Source: Acanthaster planci
Lineage: Eukaryota > Echinodermata > Asteroidea > Valvatida > Acanthasteridae
Assembly: GCF_001949145.1 (NCBI RefSeq)
Contig: NW_019091362.1
Location: 600,743 to 664,742 of the forward strand
DNA: 64,000 nucleotides
Reading direction: 5' to 3'
Shown here: positions 1 through 10,398 of the stretch, one piece after another
Numbering within the stretch: position 1 is the first letter of the stretch
Layout: every line of letters starts with the position of its first letter
Notes under the pieces: model-generated
The model's database searches: none
Seen by the model: the letters and a program-made list of their open reading frames with translations, nothing else
What the model was told of the DNA's origin: nothing
Position numbers and translations under genes: made by a program

Positions 1-3000
1 TTTGGGACTGTTAGGGTGAAGCAAGGTGAATGTAGTATTACATTAATACGATTTCATGTTGTGATGTAGTGTCTTCTGTGTATTTCAAAACATAATTTAC
101 CCAGATACCACACAATCATTATTCAAATTCAGTGCTTGTAGAAAGAGGTTACAAAATTGAGAAATTGATTGAAAAGAGAAATTTATGAAATCCTACCCAA
201 AGAGCACCCCAGACATGTCTGTACCATTATTGACATTCTTGTCACAATCAGGATATACATGTACATGTAGGTGCTTCTTAATACAGTGGGAACATTCACA
301 CATGAACACTTTGTGTTGTAAGGCTGGTCAAAGTGGGAATGAATGAGTTCCAGGGTAATGAGGTGTTCTCAGTAGACTGTCATTTTGAAATCTGACCTTT
401 TAAAACATTTCCATGCAACTGAAGTGAAATTGCTTAACGGAGGGGACTGCAAGTTATGTAAACCCTGAGCGAAACCATGTAGCTCTGTGGAAAGTGCTGT
501 CACCCAAGGTAACACCGTTCTAGACACCCCTACCAAGTCTGACATGTGCTATAGTTTCTCGGCTGTCTTCTTGCCTTGTCTGTTGTCCCAAATCTGTATT
601 GAAACCAGGGAAACAAGCCGCCTAAAAATTGCAATAGATGCAAATGCAACAGACTTCACTCATTACATTATTCATTGATCCTAAAAGCTTGGTCTATTTA
701 TATTGTAATTCCGTTAGTGATTTCTAGAGTCAACATGTTTTCAAGACCGGCTCCAGAGACAAAGTTCGTTGCATTTTAAATTCACTTACCCAGCTGTTCC
801 CACTGGAATTCCTGAGTGTCTAGGGAGCCTAAATCTTGAATTCATTGCATGCTATCTTTGCATCAAACTTTGCTTTCACTCTCTTGACACATTCAGTGTT
901 GATAGAGTTGGACCGCGGTCGATTTATTGTAGCTGCTTTCTTCATAATGTCAGTTTTATACTGCTCGAGTCAAACTTTGCAACCAGGGATTTGGCCACCA
1001 AGTTTTTGCCTGGGTTTTTTTTGTTTTTATGTGTTGGTTTCGTAGGCTTCTGTCATGGAGGGTTTTTTAACAAGTGAGAGGAGAATCGTAATAAAGAATG
1101 TAATTGGATCCAATCATAGGAATTCAAATGTGCTCTGAAAGCATGTAATTTGTCTAGTTTGTACACATTCTGAAAGTGAACCCTTTCAGGCCTTAAAGCA
1201 TTATTGGACTGATGATTGATTTGCATTTTAATTCTAAGATTTTTCTTCTGAAATGTACTTATCCTTATGTACTTATGTAAAGTGATGTGATTTGAACAAT
1301 GTTCACTCTTGGATTACTGAAAAATTTACAATTTTATTATGTTTAAATATATTTACCCATTTTAAATAGAAATGACTTAATGCATAATATCTTGTAGGTT
1401 GGGTAAAAATTGGGATTTAATTTGACCGTTGTCACAAGGTTATTTCCACCAGGCCAAATATGTCTCTTTGTTCAACTTCGATGGGAGAGATTGTGTGCCC
1501 TCAGCCTCCTTAACTTGATCAAATCCTGTCACCTGATACAGCATTAAGGTTGACCCATGCCTTGTCTCATTCTTGAATCTGTGTCTTAGCCGTGCCTCCA
1601 GTCTGTCCAAGGGTCGGTATGGCTGAACAGCCCAGCTAGACTGGAGAAATCTGGAATGCCAGACCAGAGGCCGGAAATTTTTCCGTCACTATTATTGTAT
1701 TGAGATGTGTGATGAGAGGCCAGTGTTTCAGGATTATGTTTCAGTCATAGGTTCATCAGTGACCAGGCATGAGTGGAAGCTTAATCCAATTTGTATGCTG
1801 CAAAAAACTGAGAGAGGATTCCTTTGGTCGTGTGTTTTGAGTTGCTTCCATAGGGCATGTAGATGGTTCAGGTTAGTGGTGAAGGGGTAGCCGAACAAAA
1901 CAAGCAGGCTCTTGGAGAAACTTTCTAAAAATTTGCCCTGAGGTTATCTAGGCGTGGATAAATTGCAGCAGGAAGTTAGGGAAGTATTATTGGTTTATGC
2001 AGATAGTGTTCGTGTAATTTGACTACTTAAAGTTCTTAAACAGTTTTTTGTGCACGACCTTTATGGCATATTGTAAAGTTGTCTTTGACTAAAACAAGCC
2101 ATGTGATCACTGGCTAGGTACTTTTGATGATTTTATTGGTCAACTAGTCAGTCGTGCAAAGGGGAATTTGCTGTCTTGATCCAAGTCCATAGCATCGGTT
2201 AACCAGCAGTAAACATTGTGCCATTGAAGTACCTACCCGGTATCAAAAATGTTGACAGTGGGTGTGTAAATTTCCACTTGCCATGTTACTGTACTGGTAA
2301 GCAGACAAAGGTGCTGACAGAAACGAAAAATAGCTAAAGTTCTGAACAGGTTCACGTACAGTATATCAAGAAATTGTTGCCTATTGTGTCTTCTTTGTAA
2401 GGCATGTCTGTTCAGTATTCTGTCAGATTTGGAAGTGTCTGATGTCAATGTGTCTTTTGTGAATAATCCTTTGAGTCTTCATCAGAACAGTGTAGTATTA
2501 GGTTCTGATATTTGCTGCACTCAAGCAAAATTGCCATTTAGTTAAGGTGTAAGTTGCCATTTTAATTTTTTTAAAGCAGTTGTCACATCCTTACTCAGGT
2601 AAACAGAGATACTGAATTCAATCAATTTTAAGGCCGGGAAAAGCATTTTTACGAGTCAAAAGTTATTGATTACTGAACATCATATCATCAACTTCCAGTC
2701 CTTCAGCAGAGTGCTTTGCCAACACAAGTGTCTCCACACGCCCAGTCTATTTACACCATCATCATGCGAAATTTCAAATCATTTTTCCAAATAAATTGAC
2801 CCCAACACTCCACTCTCTCTGGCAGTCAGACCACCTTAATATTGTACACCCTGCCAAGGAGAAACATTGAACACCAGGGGTAATAATCCAACTGTTATTG
2901 CCAGGCTCGGGGATGGTCCGTACCCAGACTATCCACAATCCCTACTGTGTCCCATTCCTAGCTGCTTTGGATAATGATCTCTCACCCTTAGTCAATCCCA

Positions 3001-4163
3001 TTGCCTCTACCATATTGAACTGATGATATTAATTGATACATCAGCTAGGCAGAACGTGCCAAATGACCCAAAAAGTTTGTGTTTAAGCACATGACACCAA
3101 AGCACAAGCTGTGCAATATACTACTCAAAAAAGTTGAGGACCACTTTCTATTCTGTCATTTGACTTTTCCCAGAAATTGTCCATCTTGAGAAAATGTCCA
3201 TTTGAATTTTTGAGACATTTTTAAAATTTTTATTGCAATGAGAACGCCATCTAGACAAACAAGAAATATAAGGACTAGACTCCACTCAATGCTTGAGAAA
3301 AAAAATACAAGTTAGGGAAAAAGGGGTCCTTAATTTTTTTGACTAGTGTATTACAATTTTATAGAAACCTTGTATTTACACTTGTTAACCATTGTGTTGG
3401 AATGGACAGGACTGATTCAATACCTTTGGATTTACTGAAATCACATACTTGCAGCCTCCTTGTAGCTTCCTACTGATGGTTGATACATGTACTTCAAATC
3501 TGACCAATGAGCCTTCAGGACATATTGCACATGCCATAGGTTTTTTTTCACATACATTCTTAATCTGCCAGACTCATTGTTTATTTCTCATTTGACATCT
3601 CAGTAAATGCAGGATCATTGTGGGCGAAATTAACCAACCTTGCTATTTGATTTCCATTATTGAAGGCCACAAACTGAAATGTCAAAACTCTGGTGACAGC
3701 CATCTGATTGCGTTGGGATTGATTCCAATTGAATTTATTCAAACACAAATCAGTTGACATACAAAACTCGAGCAGCTTATGCCATCCCAAAGCTAGTTGA
3801 GATGGTTAGGCTTTAAGCCAGAAACAATGTGCGTTGTTGAAAAAGAACATTGAAACAAGCTGCAGTTGGTTTTATAGATCACAGGTGGCGACAATTAAAA
3901 GCAGGAACTCATAAAAATGTCCCATTGTAATTTAATTTGGGGAAATTTCATTAATAAGATGCCTGTTCAATTGAAGCCTTTAGATTCAAAGCTAGGTCAG
4001 CAAAGCTTTTGAACTAGATGCACATTTCATGAGCCATTGTATCTGGGCCATGGGTTTTATTAATTCTAGAACAGATAACAAAGTCCTGTAGAGTTGGAAA
4101 ATTGTTGGTTGAAGATGAGATCGTCCCAAATGACTGAACGGTTTGGCCATGTTTCATTTGCAG
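1..4163 (+). other. Intron (3' part) upstream of the first visible neurabin exon
   Basis: AT-rich non-coding DNA ending at the acceptor TTTCATTTGCAG at 4152-4163. The PDZ-coding exon that follows starts in the middle of a domain, so this is intron and not 5' flank. Reading all frames I found no exon for the PP1-docking RVxF segment or the first PDZ strand, which must precede it, so those exons are probably outside the window. The stretch contains a mariner-like MITE at 3119-3348 (listed separately) and the word TACATGTACATGTAG near 253. Open frames such as 487-678 and 769-1077 show no homology and no matching splice phases. Confidence 0.8.
3119..3348. mobile_element. Mariner/Tc1-like MITE, about 230 bp
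   Basis: Two terminal inverted repeats face each other: 3121-3142 (CTACTCAAAAAAGTTGAGGA and two more bases) and 3325-3346. They match at 19 of 22 positions when one is reverse-complemented. A TA dinucleotide flanks each end (3117-3118 and 3349-3350), as expected for Tc1/mariner TA target duplication. The interior has no transposase frame, so this is a non-autonomous remnant. The TIR style (an A run followed by TTAAGGACC) resembles mariner-type ends, but the exact family is not known from the sequence alone. Confidence 0.7.
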
Positions 4164-4284
4164 GCGATGATGGCTTGGGCCTTAGCATTATCGGCATGGG
4201 GGTGGGTGCAGACGCAGGACTGGAGAAACTTGGTATCTTCGTCAAGACCATCACTCAAAATGGTGCAGCTCATCGAGATGGGAG
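4164..4284 (+). CDS. PPP1R9A: Neurabin/spinophilin exon: N-terminal half of the PDZ domain
   Basis: Internal exon of a PP1 regulatory subunit 9 (neurabin/spinophilin) gene, which encodes a scaffold that targets protein phosphatase 1 to actin-rich synaptic and junctional sites. It is 121 nt: two bases of a split codon, 39 codons, then two bases of the next split codon. The translation [20 protein letters not shown], followed by [19 protein letters not shown], is nearly identical to the PDZ domain of vertebrate neurabins. The carboxylate-binding loop is GLGLSI, and GIFVKTI is the second and third strand region. The acceptor is TTTGCAG and the donor GTAAGA. The bases before the acceptor are intron although the frame stays open leftwards. 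The split Arg codon (AG/G) joins exactly to the next exon. Family assignment is firm. Whether the product is closer to neurabin-1 or spinophilin cannot be settled here; most invertebrates have a single gene. Confidence 0.96.
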
Positions 4285-7200
4285 GTAAGAATGCAGACAG
4301 TGATGAGAAAAGAAAGATAGCTTTTTGTTTTGGTAGAATTGAGTGATTTGACAAGAACACAGGTCCTTGCTGAGGTGCAAGTAAGCTCCCCCACTGCATA
4401 AATGAGTGACAAGTAACTTAAAGATTACCCGAGCATCATTAATCTAGTGTGCACGTACTTTTTGCGTTGATCTACCGGTAGATGAAAACTGGTCATGCAT
4501 GAGCTATACCGGTAGCAGTGTGTGTGAATGTTGCCCTTAGCACACTGGTTGTCTCGAGTATCCCATACAGTTAAATGATGGCATGTCTACCATTTCAACA
4601 AATCAAATTGTATTTATGAATTATGCAGTCTGATTTAATTTTATTACACCTGCCCTTTCAGCTAAAAAATAGGAAAAATGGCACGGATGTGTCTTAAAGC
4701 TGAAGTAAACCATTGCATTCTGTTGGACGAAGCTGTTGAATCTTACCAATAGTTTCCCGATAACTGCTTTATGCTAAGCATGAAAATTCTACTTACCAGA
4801 AATCCATGTAGTGATTTCTTCCCTTTTAGGTGGTGGTAAAGCGTGAAGCTTTTTGATTCAGGCGAGTGGCATCATCTAACACTCAGGGAGTAAGATGTGA
4901 TTGATTTGAGATCGAGCCCCTGTAAAATCTATTTATCTTTTCACTTTGATATGCATTACTGCCACATTAGTGCTGTCTGTCCACTTTGTTCACCCTCCCC
5001 CCTCCTTCCAACCCTGTCCAAATTATACACCTTTGCAGACATCAAAGGAATTTTACCCTACTCAGGTATTCATGGGAATCTCAATCTGTCAGAATCCTGC
5101 CGATCCTTTTCTTCATGGTCTGTGATGCCCCAAGGTACCGGCAAGCCTGCCGTGTGAAGTAACTCCCCTATTGGCTCGTCGTAGTTCAGCGTGTCATGTG
5201 GTCCGCTCACTCAGCTATACCCTTAATTTGTCTGGAGTGCCGAGCCTGTCCGCCTCTCTTTCTCACTTTCCCCCCCTCGCCGGCGTGCTTCTTCTTATTC
5301 AAGTGTGATAGCTCATCTGCCAGGCAGCGAACTCAGTCAGTGCAGTCTGGAGTCGTGTACTTCTGAATGTAGATGGCTGACCCAGATACCTGTCAGTTTG
5401 ATAAGGGTACTGGGATGGCACTTGGCTCCAAGAGATTTGTTGAAAAGCTCGTATAGCCAATATGTTTATACGTGCACTTTAACTTGGAAAGCAATACAAT
5501 ATTCAATCAGTAAGACTTTGGGATGTGTTGATGAAGAGGCTTATACCACAGAGAAAGACCCAAATACCCCTCTGAAAAAAAAAACTGGAAGAGTGATGTG
5601 ATGCATAGAAACCAATTTGACTAAAACATAGTTTGTGTGCTAGTTTTGAAGGGTGATTTTGACCAGAATAGTCAAGCCATCCTGACAGCGACGTACGTAC
5701 TAGCCTTTTCTCTTCACCTGAGCAATAAACGGACCAGGCGTTTGACTCACCTATTTAGAATAATCAATTAGCACTGGGTGTTAAGAAGGAATCAACTTCT
5801 GAGTGTAGATAGAAAGCTCCCACTTTACTAGTGAGTGGTTTCCACCCGGATATTGGTCAGAGTGTGAAGTGTAACCGTCCAGTCAGATGATATATGTGTA
5901 CCCCGATAGAATTCTTATGTTCCACTGAGTGCCTTAACCTCCCTGTGATAGGACGATATTGCTGAGGTATCGTTGTCTTGCGGTTTTCCTCTTTAGGACC
6001 CCCTCTTGTAGGGCGTACAGACACTTCGGCTCCCAGATCAAGATTTTGTGAAGTCCCATCAGCACTGCTGTTGATTATCCTTTGCTCCCTAGTCTGTTTC
6101 ACTGGTTGACCGCAAATGCTGAGAGGAGAGGCGCAAGCTGCAGTTAATTTTGAATTTTAGACGGCAGGGTCAACCAATTGAAGTCTGGAAGTACAGTTAG
6201 TGGCTTGTGGCTACAGCCACACAAAAGATCTCCGAATGGAATTAAGAAATTGCAGCCTACCCTCCTGTCTCTGGGGAAATTTGTCTTTTTTGTAAACTGG
6301 TTCAATAATGTCCAACCAGAATTGCCATGTTGGAATGGGATTCCAAATTGGTTCCTTCCTCTAATTTGCTCTTGAAGAAGGTAGGTAAATTTGAAAAGAA
6401 CTCAAAAGTGCACTTCTTAAAAAAAATGTACATAGAAGTGAGCTTGTTCAGAATTCATTATACATTCATTCTGAATTACCATTGGTATTCTCATGGTACT
6501 GGAACCTGGTCATGTGACGGACCCTTCATGAAATAAACCCCGCAATCTGCCCATAATGCAAACACACCATTACAAAAATTAAACATACCACATTAACAAG
6601 CATGTATTTTTTCCCTTAAATGAGAGGAAAAAGTCTGGAAAGTCATCTAAGCCTCATCTAATCAAATAGGGTAGTAAAATAAGATAGATCCGCTGTCACT
6701 TTTCATTACGGTTATCAGGTGCGTCATGATAACGGTATTACTGAACAAACTGCCCAGGAACATTCAGCTTGTCCGCCAGCAAGCAGTATTCTGCACTCCA
6801 GAGCACGAAGTGCAGAGAGAGGCTAGGGACGACCCAGATGAAGAGCTAAATTGGATTTTAAAGTACTCGCCTCTAGTTACCGGGGAGAAAATCTTGGGAA
6901 GAAAGCGAGAGCAAGAAGACGGCTCTGAAAAGGTCACAGTGTTGCGAAGATGAACTCTGACCTTTTCAAAGAATATTACTGCTTGGGAAGACAAGCTGTA
7001 CACGTAAAGTATAAGTAAATTATCAGAAAAGGGAGAAGGAAATGACACCGTCTAGTCAATCCATGGACAACATCTAAGGCTCTGTGGATAGTGTCAGAGA
7101 CAAAGGCTTCAAGTACTAATGGGTCAAAAGTTTCTAGATTCGAAGTAGGTTTTTCATAGTTCATTGTCAGACTTCTGCATCAAAATTTTGGATGATAGCC

Positions 7201-7355
7201 ACAACGTGGAGATGCGCAGATAAGCTGACATCTACACGGTGGTTCAAAAATGTTGAATATGTAAATTCTGTGTCTTCTTACAAATAAAATAAAAGAATCC
7301 ACTTTTAACTTAAAGTTTGTTTAGTCCCAATTTGTTCCTTCTCTTTTGGCTGCAG
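4285..7355 (+). other. Intron between the first two PDZ exons
   Basis: Intron of 3.07 kb, GTAAGA to TTGGCTGCAG, interrupting an Arg codon. It is mostly AT-rich. It contains a perfect 14-bp palindrome ATCTACCGGTAGAT at 4470-4483, with a second TACCGGTAG nearby at about 4508. A 75-codon open frame at 6726-6953 is rich in charged residues but lacks a usable donor and ends in a stop, so I do not call it. Nothing else was recognised. Confidence 0.85.
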
Positions 7356-7460
7356 GATCAGCGTGAATGATCAAATCATTGAGGTGGATGGGAAAAGCCT
7401 TGTAGGTGTCAGTCAGAGCTATGCTGCCAGCGTCTTGAAGAACACCAGTGGACTAGTCAA
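7356..7460 (+). CDS. PPP1R9A: Neurabin/spinophilin exon: C-terminal half of the PDZ domain
   Basis: Exon of 105 nt, one base finishing the Arg codon, 34 full codons and two bases (AA) of the next Lys codon. It encodes [20 protein letters not shown] then [14 protein letters not shown]. This covers the NDQI-EVDG strand-turn-strand and helix B ([12 protein letters not shown]), which lines the peptide-binding groove. It matches the vertebrate family at most positions. The acceptor is TTTTGGCTGCAG and the donor is AA|GTGGGT. This donor is weaker than most in the gene. It is followed within 20 bases by a (TGTC)n microsatellite. The exon is symmetric (105 nt), but skipping it would remove half the PDZ fold. 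The PDZ in Drosophila and nematode relatives binds presynaptic partners such as neurexin or SYD-1; the same role here is inference. Confidence 0.96.
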
Positions 7461-7478
7461 GTGGGTAGCCACCATATA

Positions 7479-7532
<54 letters not shown>

Positions 7533-7548
7533 AGGCCGTCTGTCTGTA
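7479..7548 (+). repeat. (TGTC)n microsatellite
   Basis: About thirteen perfect TCTG/TGTC units run from 7479 to 7532, followed by a short interruption (AGGCCG) and more units to 7548. The tract begins about 18 bases after the exon donor at 7461. In RNA it is a UGUC/CUGU repeat directly beside a weak GTGGGT splice donor. Confidence 0.95.
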
Positions 7549-10289
7549 TACCAGTCTTCTTTGTCCAAAGACCCTCATGAGGATGCACATCCCTGAAATT
7601 ATGTTCATGGTACGGGGCCCAGGGTGCATGACTTTGATACACCGGTCCAAGACCTCAGACTACATGTAGGCCCCAGGCATAAGCCTCACAGCCATGATTC
7701 TGTGTGCTTAGCCATATACTACATGTAAATTTAGGTCCAGGAACCCATTTTCAAAGCCTGAGGCCCAAACTCTCAGACAGGCCAGAGTTTTCAGGCCACA
7801 TGTCTGTGACTACATGTACACGTTGAAGGCCGAAGATCACGAACCTGGTGCCATAGGTCCCAGGCCAGTCAGGCCATTGACCACAAAGAGGCTACAGGCC
7901 TGAAAACTGAAGCAGCACAAGATCCCAGGTACCTAAAACTGATGTACTGGTACCTTGTAGACAGTGAACACTTGGAGTGGATTTAGTTTAGGTTGCTATT
8001 ACAGCTAGTCAAATGAATGAATACAGGTAAGAGCCACCAAGATTTCATTGTCACCTTTGTGCTGTGGTGGCTGTTCACTCCCCTCATAGTTTGATTGGCC
8101 AGGTTTATGTGTTTCTCAGCCCTACATCATGCAAGTGGCCATGTGGCTCCTCAAGGCAAGAAAGCATGAGATGTGCTGTCTCTTGACTTAAAAATCCACA
8201 GAGACAGGGCATGCTGACAACTAATTGTCCTCTCCAGCAAACTCTCCAAATAAACAAACGAGTAAAACATTGCACGATGACGTGTCTATTTTTTCATGAG
8301 CACAAGAACAAGCATTTTGGTGCACATATATTGTTTCTTGCAGACTCAAGTATGAGTTCATTTTTATTCATAAAAATATGCATCTACATGTATATGTACA
8401 CAGTTAACTAAGTTGGAAATATGTATCAATATGAGCACAAGTATGACAATGGTGCATTGACACATCATCTTTTTCCCTGTGATGGGGTTACCCATGCTAT
8501 AATTTCATACATCAAAAGAGTACTTTAAGAGTGCATGCTGTCAGCTTGTAGATATCATTTGCAAACTAGTACCCCATGATCAAGTCCAATGTTTCATTAT
8601 CAACAGTGGTCTTTCACAAACTCACTAGGGATGGTTTTCCTAGCGATGTTACTAAATTCATCACTGTATGCTCAGAAAGTAATAAGTGTGCAATAGGTGA
8701 CAGGGATTGGGTAGATCCAAGTTATTTACAACTTTGTTTGCTAGGTTGGCATTCATTAAACACACACATGCTTACCACAACCATTGATGCAATTTCAGGT
8801 GGCAGTCAACTGTGGTATTGTCGGGCGGCGGCATGAACCTTTTTTTTTATTTAGATTTATCATTTGCTCTCAGCGGCCTTGTTTTAATTGGCAATCTATC
8901 AGAACATTGCAGTAGTTGTTGACGGTCACGCTCTGTGTAGGTTGGATGTTCAGCATTCATGAATTGGCCTCCGGTGGCCATAGTCATCAGTTGTTTCATT
9001 GCAGCATTGCTTACCTGGCCAGAGCGTTTAATGCCGTCCATAAATCATGCACAGCAATAAAGTCCTAGTCAGATTGATTTTTTATTCAGTGCTGCAACTT
9101 AAAGGTGGCTGAAGAAATTTCAGCATAGTCGTGAAATCTTACCAAAAGTTAGAGCCTTGCGATTTCTGTTTACTGTTGCTGCTTGAATTCATTTATGATC
9201 ATCACAGTGCAGTGTTATTAATCTTTGGCAAATGCTCTTGTTTGTTAATTGACATGCCCCCAGAAAGTTAAATGAATCCATTTTTGTTACCCATCACCGA
9301 ATCGTAATGATTCTTCCAGATTTGAAATTCTTAGAACTGTTGTAAATCACTGCCTTCCCTGACCATTATTATCATCTGGAAATTCTATTCTCTTGTATAG
9401 GACTTTTGTCTGATCAGTGGATTGAGGTCATCCACTATCTGGGTTTTAATCATCTCATTTCTGTAGGGAAGTTAGCTCAAAGTTCCATCTCTGGCCATTG
9501 TGGGGTGTCTTCATTTTTGTAAGTCGTCTTTGCCTGGAGCATGTTCAACAGGTCATGGACGGCTCTGGATGTCAAAGCTTTTGTGCCAGTCTGACAATCT
9601 GAGACTTGCCTTACAACATGTAGATTTGCCCAGTACTTTGACTTGGCCATCCAATACATCAAGAATTGTTCCTTCGTTTCCTTACCTGTCTCCCTGGAGA
9701 AAGATCCAGGGAGGGTAATTTCTTTGCACTAGGTTTGCATTACCCTCCAGTGAACTACTCCCAATCTCATTCCTCTGCCCCCTCCCCTTGAAAAAGAGGA
9801 GATCCTGAAAAGGGATGATATATTTTCTCAACTGATTACCATTCTTTGGTTCATCCCCCCCCCCCGCAAGGCAGGCACCGCCTTCATAGTGAAAGCAACT
9901 GATTGGGTATAGTAAAAGCCAGGTTCCTCTCGTCCATTTTCTTGTCTGACTGTATCGAGCTGCAAGGTTACTCGAGGGTAGGCTTCCTCCTGAAGACGAG
10001 AGTTATCAATTTACAAGTGTTCACCTGATGATAATCATCCCGTGACCGTGGTCTGTGTTCTTTTTGTTCAGAATGTACAGAGCGTAGCTTTTTTTAATGA
10101 GCTTAGGGATGACTTTCTGACACCGACAGTGCATATTGTGACGATTTTTCATGTAGGAATTTCCATCCGCTTGGAAAAAGGTGCAGTTGCAGTTTCATTT
10201 TCTTTTTTTTAGTTGGCATGAAGACTTCATATTATGTGCTGCCATTCAGGGTCCCCCCCTAAAAGATCTTACAGAAACAAAAATTTATG

Positions 10290-10326
10290 CCCCCCCCCCG
10301 AAAAAAGGCCCTCTTTTTGGGGGGGG
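10290..10326. repeat. Homopolymer hairpin, poly-C / poly-G
   Basis: A C10 run followed by GAAAAAA, a short GGCCCTC spacer, TTTTT and a G8 run. The two sides are reverse complements and would form a hairpin with a stem of about 14 bp. It is low-complexity DNA with no known function, and the homopolymer lengths may be unreliable in the assembly. Confidence 0.7.
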
Positions 10327-10359
10327 CTCCTAAACTCTGCCACTTTCCTGGACTCAAAA

Positions 10360-10398
10360 CAGTAAAAGATTGCATTGCAGTAAAAGATTGCATTGCAG
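10360..10398 (+). repeat. Perfect 18-bp tandem duplication
   Basis: The unit CAGTAAAAGATTGCATTG occurs twice in a row (10360-10377 and 10378-10395), followed by CAG. It is a recent small tandem duplication or slippage event in intron DNA. Confidence 0.9.

Noticed and set aside
4855-4925. tRNA-like stretch ending GAGATCGAGCCCC
   Set aside because: Only the T-arm part is suggestive; no A box or stems could be paired.
6726-6953. 75-codon charged open frame resembling coding sequence
   Set aside because: Ends in a stop without a donor and sits inside the PDZ-splitting intron, where any inserted exon would break the fold; no homology recognised.
7479-7548. CRISPR-like regular repeat
   Set aside because: It is a simple 4-bp microsatellite with no spacers, in a eukaryotic intron.
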